Both the position numbers and the translations under genes were made by a program. 7,775 bases of DNA from NCBI GenBank assembly GCA_021160355.1, contig JAGHCS010000023.1, positions 1-7,775 on the forward strand, read 5' to 3'. Under the pieces are notes generated by a model. That model did not search any database. It was not told the DNA's origin and saw only the letters and a list, made by a program, of their open reading frames with translations. Shown here piece after piece: positions 7,014 to 7,775 of this stretch (within the stretch, counting starts at the first letter, position 1; every line of letters starts with the position of its first letter). Source of the DNA: Candidatus Cloacimonadota bacterium (GTDB lineage Bacteria > Cloacimonadota > Cloacimonadia > JGIOTU-2).

Positions 7014-7032
7014 ATTGAGACGAAGTCTCAAT
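7014..7032 (-). promoter_or_regulatory. Candidate Fur operator (19-bp perfect palindrome) ahead of fur-feoAB
   Basis: ATTGAGACGAAGTCTCAAT: arms ATTGAGAC (7014-7021) and GTCTCAAT (7025-7032) around GAA. The inner 15 bases fit the Fur 7-1-7 layout: TGAGACG-A-AGTCTCA keeps TGAnA and TnTCA with the same five-base spacing as the classic TGATAAT-N-ATTATCA. It lies 18-36 bases upstream of the fur ATG and just downstream of a -10-like TATATT (complement of 7036-7041), a position where a bound repressor would block transcription. Operator role is inferred from family, geometry and location. As RNA it could also form a short hairpin, but no T-run follows, so it is not a terminator. Confidence 0.65.
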
Positions 7033-7065
7033 TAGAATATAAAATTGTCAAGCGAATTGCAAAAT

Positions 7066-7097
7066 AAAAAAAACCCGAAGTACAAAACTCCGGGTTT
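7066..7097 (-). terminator. Rho-independent terminator of the DUF6588-like gene
   Basis: Read on the minus strand: AAACCCG (7097-7091), one mismatch, ACT (7089 region), a short TTTGT loop, AGT, then CGGGTTT and a run of eight T (complement of 7066-7073). It lies 23 bases after the TAA at 7121 and separates this gene from the fur operon. Confidence 0.88.
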
Positions 7098-7120
7098 GAT
7101 AAAATGTTGTATGTAATTAA

Positions 7121-7775
7121 TTAAATCGAGAAACCAACACCTGCTCTAAGCGTTTGGTATTTTCCAACCGAGTAATCAACCATCACATCCAAAAGCAATA
7201 TCTTCAGACGAGCGCCGGCAGTAAATCGGAAGCCATTATCCCCATTGATGTCAAAATCAATCGGTACTTCCGTACCGGACCAGGGTTCGGTGTAGGTATA
7301 TTTTGCTTTGAGCTTTGTGCTTTCATATCCAATACCACCGTAAAAAGTGAGAGGAAGAATTACAAGTCCTCTGCTTGCATGGAGGTTCACAAAAGAGCTG
7401 TTAATCGTAACGTCATCTCCAAGTTTAAATTGCTGATAGGTGCCTTGAATAGAAATTGGCAGGAATGTCGAAAGCATTGGTATAAGTTTGCTCACTTGAT
7501 ATTTCACACCACCACCCACAAAGGAGATTTTGCCCATATCTTTAATTTCATAAGAAGGCATATAACGGACTTCAATTTCGAAACCAGCAGGTAAGCCAAG
7601 ATGTGCTTGGGGGACAATAAGAGGTACCATACCAATATTTATACCATCAGGTAAAAATAGATTGGGCACAACCTGTGGATCTTTGGTAGTGAAAACCGCT
7701 CCGTTATTTCCAAAAACGGTTGCAGTCAATTCATATTCTCCATTATACAGACAATCATTTGGCTTATCAACTATA
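7121..7775 (-). CDS. Outer-membrane barrel protein resembling DUF6588 family, N-terminus outside window
   Basis: The minus-strand frame is open to the right edge. Codons upstream of the TTG at 7729 continue without a stop (IVDKPNDCLYNGEYE), so that TTG is not the start and the protein is partial, with about 217 residues visible. It has Gly/Tyr-rich alternating strands: LPDGINIGMVPLIVPQAHLG, AGFEIEVRYMPSYE, ISFVGGGVKYQVSKLIPML, and the closing LLDVMVDYSVGKYQTLRAGVGFSI. The order of these pieces (N-terminal FGNNGAVF part, 'LPDG', 'VPQAHLGLP', 'RYMP', 'GGVKYQVSKLIP') recalls the DUF6588 hypothetical outer-membrane proteins common in Bacteroidota; that is recognition from memory, not a search. 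The final strand ends in FSI, with an aromatic residue third from last. No substrate or partner can be named. It has its own terminator and is not part of the iron operon. Confidence 0.78.
   Translation of the reverse strand, partial: IVDKPNDCLYNGEYELTATVFGNNGAVFTTKDPQVVPNLFLPDGINIGMVPLIVPQAHLGLPAGFEIEVRYMPSYEIKDMGKISFVGGGVKYQVSKLIPMLSTFLPISIQGTYQQFKLGDDVTINSSFVNLHASRGLVILPLTFYGGIGYESTKLKAKYTYTEPWSGTEVPIDFDINGDNGFRFTAGARLKILLLDVMVDYSVGKYQTLRAGVGFSI

Noticed and set aside
7046..7051. TTGACA on the minus strand as the -35 box of fur
   Set aside because: The sequence 16-18 bases downstream falls in the palindrome (AGACTT and neighbours) and does not resemble a -10 box. The nearby TATATT is only four bases away. 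It may be chance, so only the palindrome is called.
7121..7729. TTG at 7729 as the start of the right-edge outer-membrane protein
   Set aside because: The frame stays open through to the window edge, and a signal peptide is missing after that TTG, so the real start lies beyond 7775.

Overview
This window looks like chromosomal DNA of a Gram-negative, fairly AT-rich bacterium. It carries three signal-peptide-bearing or barrel-like outer-membrane proteins, a lipoprotein-type solute-binding gene, and ordinary housekeeping and iron genes. The style of the aldolase and GAPDH, and an outer-membrane protein resembling the DUF6588 group, suggest the Bacteroidota/FCB neighbourhood or a candidate phylum near it (Cloacimonadota is one possibility). 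That placement is inference from sequence feel and was not tested. All complete genes end in TAA or TAG, consistent with the standard bacterial code.

Plus-strand left third (1-2518): the 3' end of a class II fructose-bisphosphate aldolase gene; then a small secreted beta-barrel protein (700-1251) with a strong ribosome binding site and a perfect 11-bp-stem terminator; then a larger unrecognised outer-membrane protein (1344-2474) followed by a second terminator. The two terminators have almost the same stem and so flank the unrecognised gene as a pair of repeated hairpins.

Minus-strand middle (2539-4525): gap (glyceraldehyde-3-phosphate dehydrogenase) lies 22 bases downstream of a solute-binding lipoprotein gene of the ABC_sub_bind type. 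That gene is interrupted by one in-frame TAA at codon 58, exactly where the family usually has a tyrosine, with the frame intact on both sides. It is best read as a very recent pseudogene.

Minus-strand right part (4593-7032): a compact iron operon, fur-feoA-feoB, with a 9-base gap and an 8-base overlap. A perfect 19-bp palindrome with the geometry of a Fur box sits just upstream of fur. The reading is an autoregulated ferrous-iron uptake operon: Fur with iron represses its own gene and the FeoA/FeoB transporter. FeoB is short for its family. The window ends with a minus-strand outer-membrane protein (7121 to beyond 7775) that has its own terminator. No tRNA, rRNA, CRISPR, insertion sequence or phage gene is visible, and I see no clearly new multi-gene system. 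The items most worth a second look are the single-codon gene break, the paired terminators around an orphan gene, and the palindrome ahead of fur.
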